A stretch of DNA of 28,242 nucleotides, taken from the NCBI GenBank assembly GCA_045593005.1, contig JAZNVV010000061.1, positions 1 through 28,242 of the forward strand, in the 5' to 3' direction. Each line of letters starts with the position of its first letter. Within the stretch, counting starts at the first letter, position 1. The DNA is from UBA11475 sp045593005. GTDB taxonomy: Bacteria; Bacillota; Clostridia; Christensenellales; Borkfalkiaceae. The position numbers were made by a program, and so were the translations under genes. The notes beneath the pieces were generated by a model. That model saw only the letters and a program-made list of their open reading frames with translations. It had not been told where the DNA came from and searched no databases. Of this stretch, positions 26,968 to 28,242 are shown one piece after another.

Positions 26968-28242
26968 ATGCTGGCAACCGTAATCATTTTTGCATTGACT
27001 TGCTGTTTATTAATCGCATCAGTTTTGGGCTTTTCTAATATAAAAATCAAGTCAAGGGTTTTGCATACTTACTGGATAATTTGTCTTATAGGCGCTATTT
27101 TTATGTTGGCATTTAACCGTATTTCCCTTAAAGAAGCATTTGAAGGAATAACGGCTAATTCAAGCATTAATCCACTAAAAATTTTAATCATTTTTATTTC
27201 AATGACTTTTTTGTCAATTTTTTTGGACGAAATAGGTTTTTTTGGCTACATTGCAAAAATTGCTACGCGCCTTGCTGGCTCTAAACAAACGGCGCTTTTC
27301 TTTTCGCTTTATACGGTTGTTTCGGTATTAACCGTTTTTACTTCTAACGACATAGTTATTTTAACCTTTACACCGTTTATATGTTATTTTGCAAAAAACA
27401 CTAAAATTGACCCCGTTCCTTATCTTGTTGCCGAATTTGCTGGAGCAAATACTTGGAGTATGATGCTTATTATAGGCAATCCGACAAATATTTATCTTGC
27501 AACCTTTGCAAATATAGGATTTATTGATTATCTTAAAGTGATGGCTTTGCCTACCGTTTTTGCTGGTGTTGTTCAAATCGCCATAATATATTTACTGTTT
27601 AGGAAAAAACTTAAAGCCCCTCTTTTAGTTGGTGAAATTCGTGGCAAAATCAAAAATAAACCACTACTTATAATAGGGCTTTTCCACCTAGGTGGGTGCT
27701 TATTATTTTTAACCGTTTCGTCGCATATTGCAATAGAAATGTGGATAATTTGCCTATCTTTTATGATATCTTTGATACTTTGCAGTAGTGTTTATATATT
27801 AATAAAAAAGAAAAAATTTGAGCCGTTATTGAATACGGAAAAACGCCTGCCTTGGGATATAATTCCATTTGTTTTATCAATGTTTGTTATTGTTTTAGCG
27901 CTTGAAAAACAAGGCGTTACCGATTTTATCGGTAAAACTCTTGGACAAGACGGAGTTATTTTTAAATACGGATTTACTTCATTTATAGCGTGCAACCTTA
28001 TAAACAATATACCTATGAGCGTGCTATTTTCTACCGTACCTAATATGGCAAATGCCCTTTTATATAAACAAGCGATTTTTAGCACGGTTATAGGCTCAAA
28101 CATTGGCGCGTTTTTAACCCCGATAGGCGCCCTCGCGGGAATAATGTTTACAGGGCTTGTTGTTCAACACAACGTAAAATACGGGTTCTTAAATTTTATT
28201 AAATACGGAATTATAATTTCAATCCCTACAATTTTATCAGCA
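26968..28242 (+). CDS. ArsB/SLC13-type permease of the ion transporter superfamily (partial, cut by window end)
   Basis: An open frame of 425 codons without a stop, continuing past the window. About 11 TM segments are visible. Signatures of the ArsB/CitM group: TSNDIVILTFTPFICYF and FAGANTWSMMLIIGNPTNIY in the first half, ACNLINNIPMSVLFSTV and IGSNIGAFLTPIGALAG in the second, the two inverted-repeat loops of this fold. Arsenite, or an anion such as a dicarboxylate, could be the substrate; no arsenic-resistance genes are next to it, so the substrate is undecided. AAGGTG precedes the ATG. At most a few residues are likely missing from the C-terminus. Confidence 0.85.
   Translation, partial: MLATVIIFALTCCLLIASVLGFSNIKIKSRVLHTYWIICLIGAIFMLAFNRISLKEAFEGITANSSINPLKILIIFISMTFLSIFLDEIGFFGYIAKIATRLAGSKQTALFFSLYTVVSVLTVFTSNDIVILTFTPFICYFAKNTKIDPVPYLVAEFAGANTWSMMLIIGNPTNIYLATFANIGFIDYLKVMALPTVFAGVVQIAIIYLLFRKKLKAPLLVGEIRGKIKNKPLLIIGLFHLGGCLLFLTVSSHIAIEMWIICLSFMISLILCSSVYILIKKKKFEPLLNTEKRLPWDIIPFVLSMFVIVLALEKQGVTDFIGKTLGQDGVIFKYGFTSFIACNLINNIPMSVLFSTVPNMANALLYKQAIFSTVIGSNIGAFLTPIGALAGIMFTGLVVQHNVKYGFLNFIKYGIIISIPTILSA

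Overview
This 28.2 kb window looks like the chromosome of a low-GC, spore-forming member of the Clostridia, probably an uncultured gut lineage. The grounds are a dense set of sporulation genes (spo0A, spoIIR, sleB, ypeB, a sipL-type DUF3794/LysM gene, a cotF-like pair), Firmicutes-type cis-regulators (a T-box and a preQ1-I riboswitch), strong GGAGG ribosome binding sites and TTGACA/TATAAT promoters. I saw no tRNA, rRNA, transposase, integrase or CRISPR array.

Layout. 1-2.1 kb: a GNAT acetyltransferase and an NhaC antiporter. 2.2-6.9 kb (minus strand): a four-gene operon with a SipW-type signal peptidase that carries a large membrane domain, a DUF5305-like membrane protein, and two secreted proteins with the same SipW-type signal. 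7.2-7.9 kb: a Pr6Pr-like membrane protein. 8.0-9.0 kb: a divergent XRE regulator/SLOG pair with palindromic operators, bounded by 50-bp direct repeats. 9.0-10.9 kb: a stand-alone TrpB2 under a T-box whose specifier (UGG) and T-loop base (C) both fit tRNA-Trp, with a MITE-like element in its leader. 11.0-13.9 kb: spoIIR-sleB-ypeB operon with a sigma-F-like promoter. 14.2-15.0 kb: Spo0A whose receiver has Glu at the phosphoacceptor position. 15.2-18.6 kb: a zinc-ribbon protein, then veg, sipL and ispE. 18.7-22.7 kb: a trigger factor lacking the ribosome-binding domain, a DUF378 protein and a Ca2+-type P-ATPase. 22.7-23.8 kb (minus): preQ1-riboswitch-controlled queT and a cotF-like pair. 23.9-24.55 kb: a second divergent XRE/partner cassette, also bounded by terminator-containing direct repeats. 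24.6-28.2 kb: a large lipoprotein, a small unknown protein and an ArsB-type permease cut by the window end.

Three things go beyond ordinary annotation. (1) A 27-nt motif beginning AACGGTATTGTGAAA occurs six times; five copies sit just downstream of a gene's 3' end and in that gene's orientation. (2) Two unrelated XRE cassettes share one architecture: direct repeats of 50 and 65 bp that carry a terminator, with the stop codon of the minus-strand gene at the repeat edge. This suggests that small regulatory modules enter or duplicate at terminators. (3) The Spo0A receiver appears unable to be phosphorylated normally. All functional statements come from reading the sequence; no database search was run.
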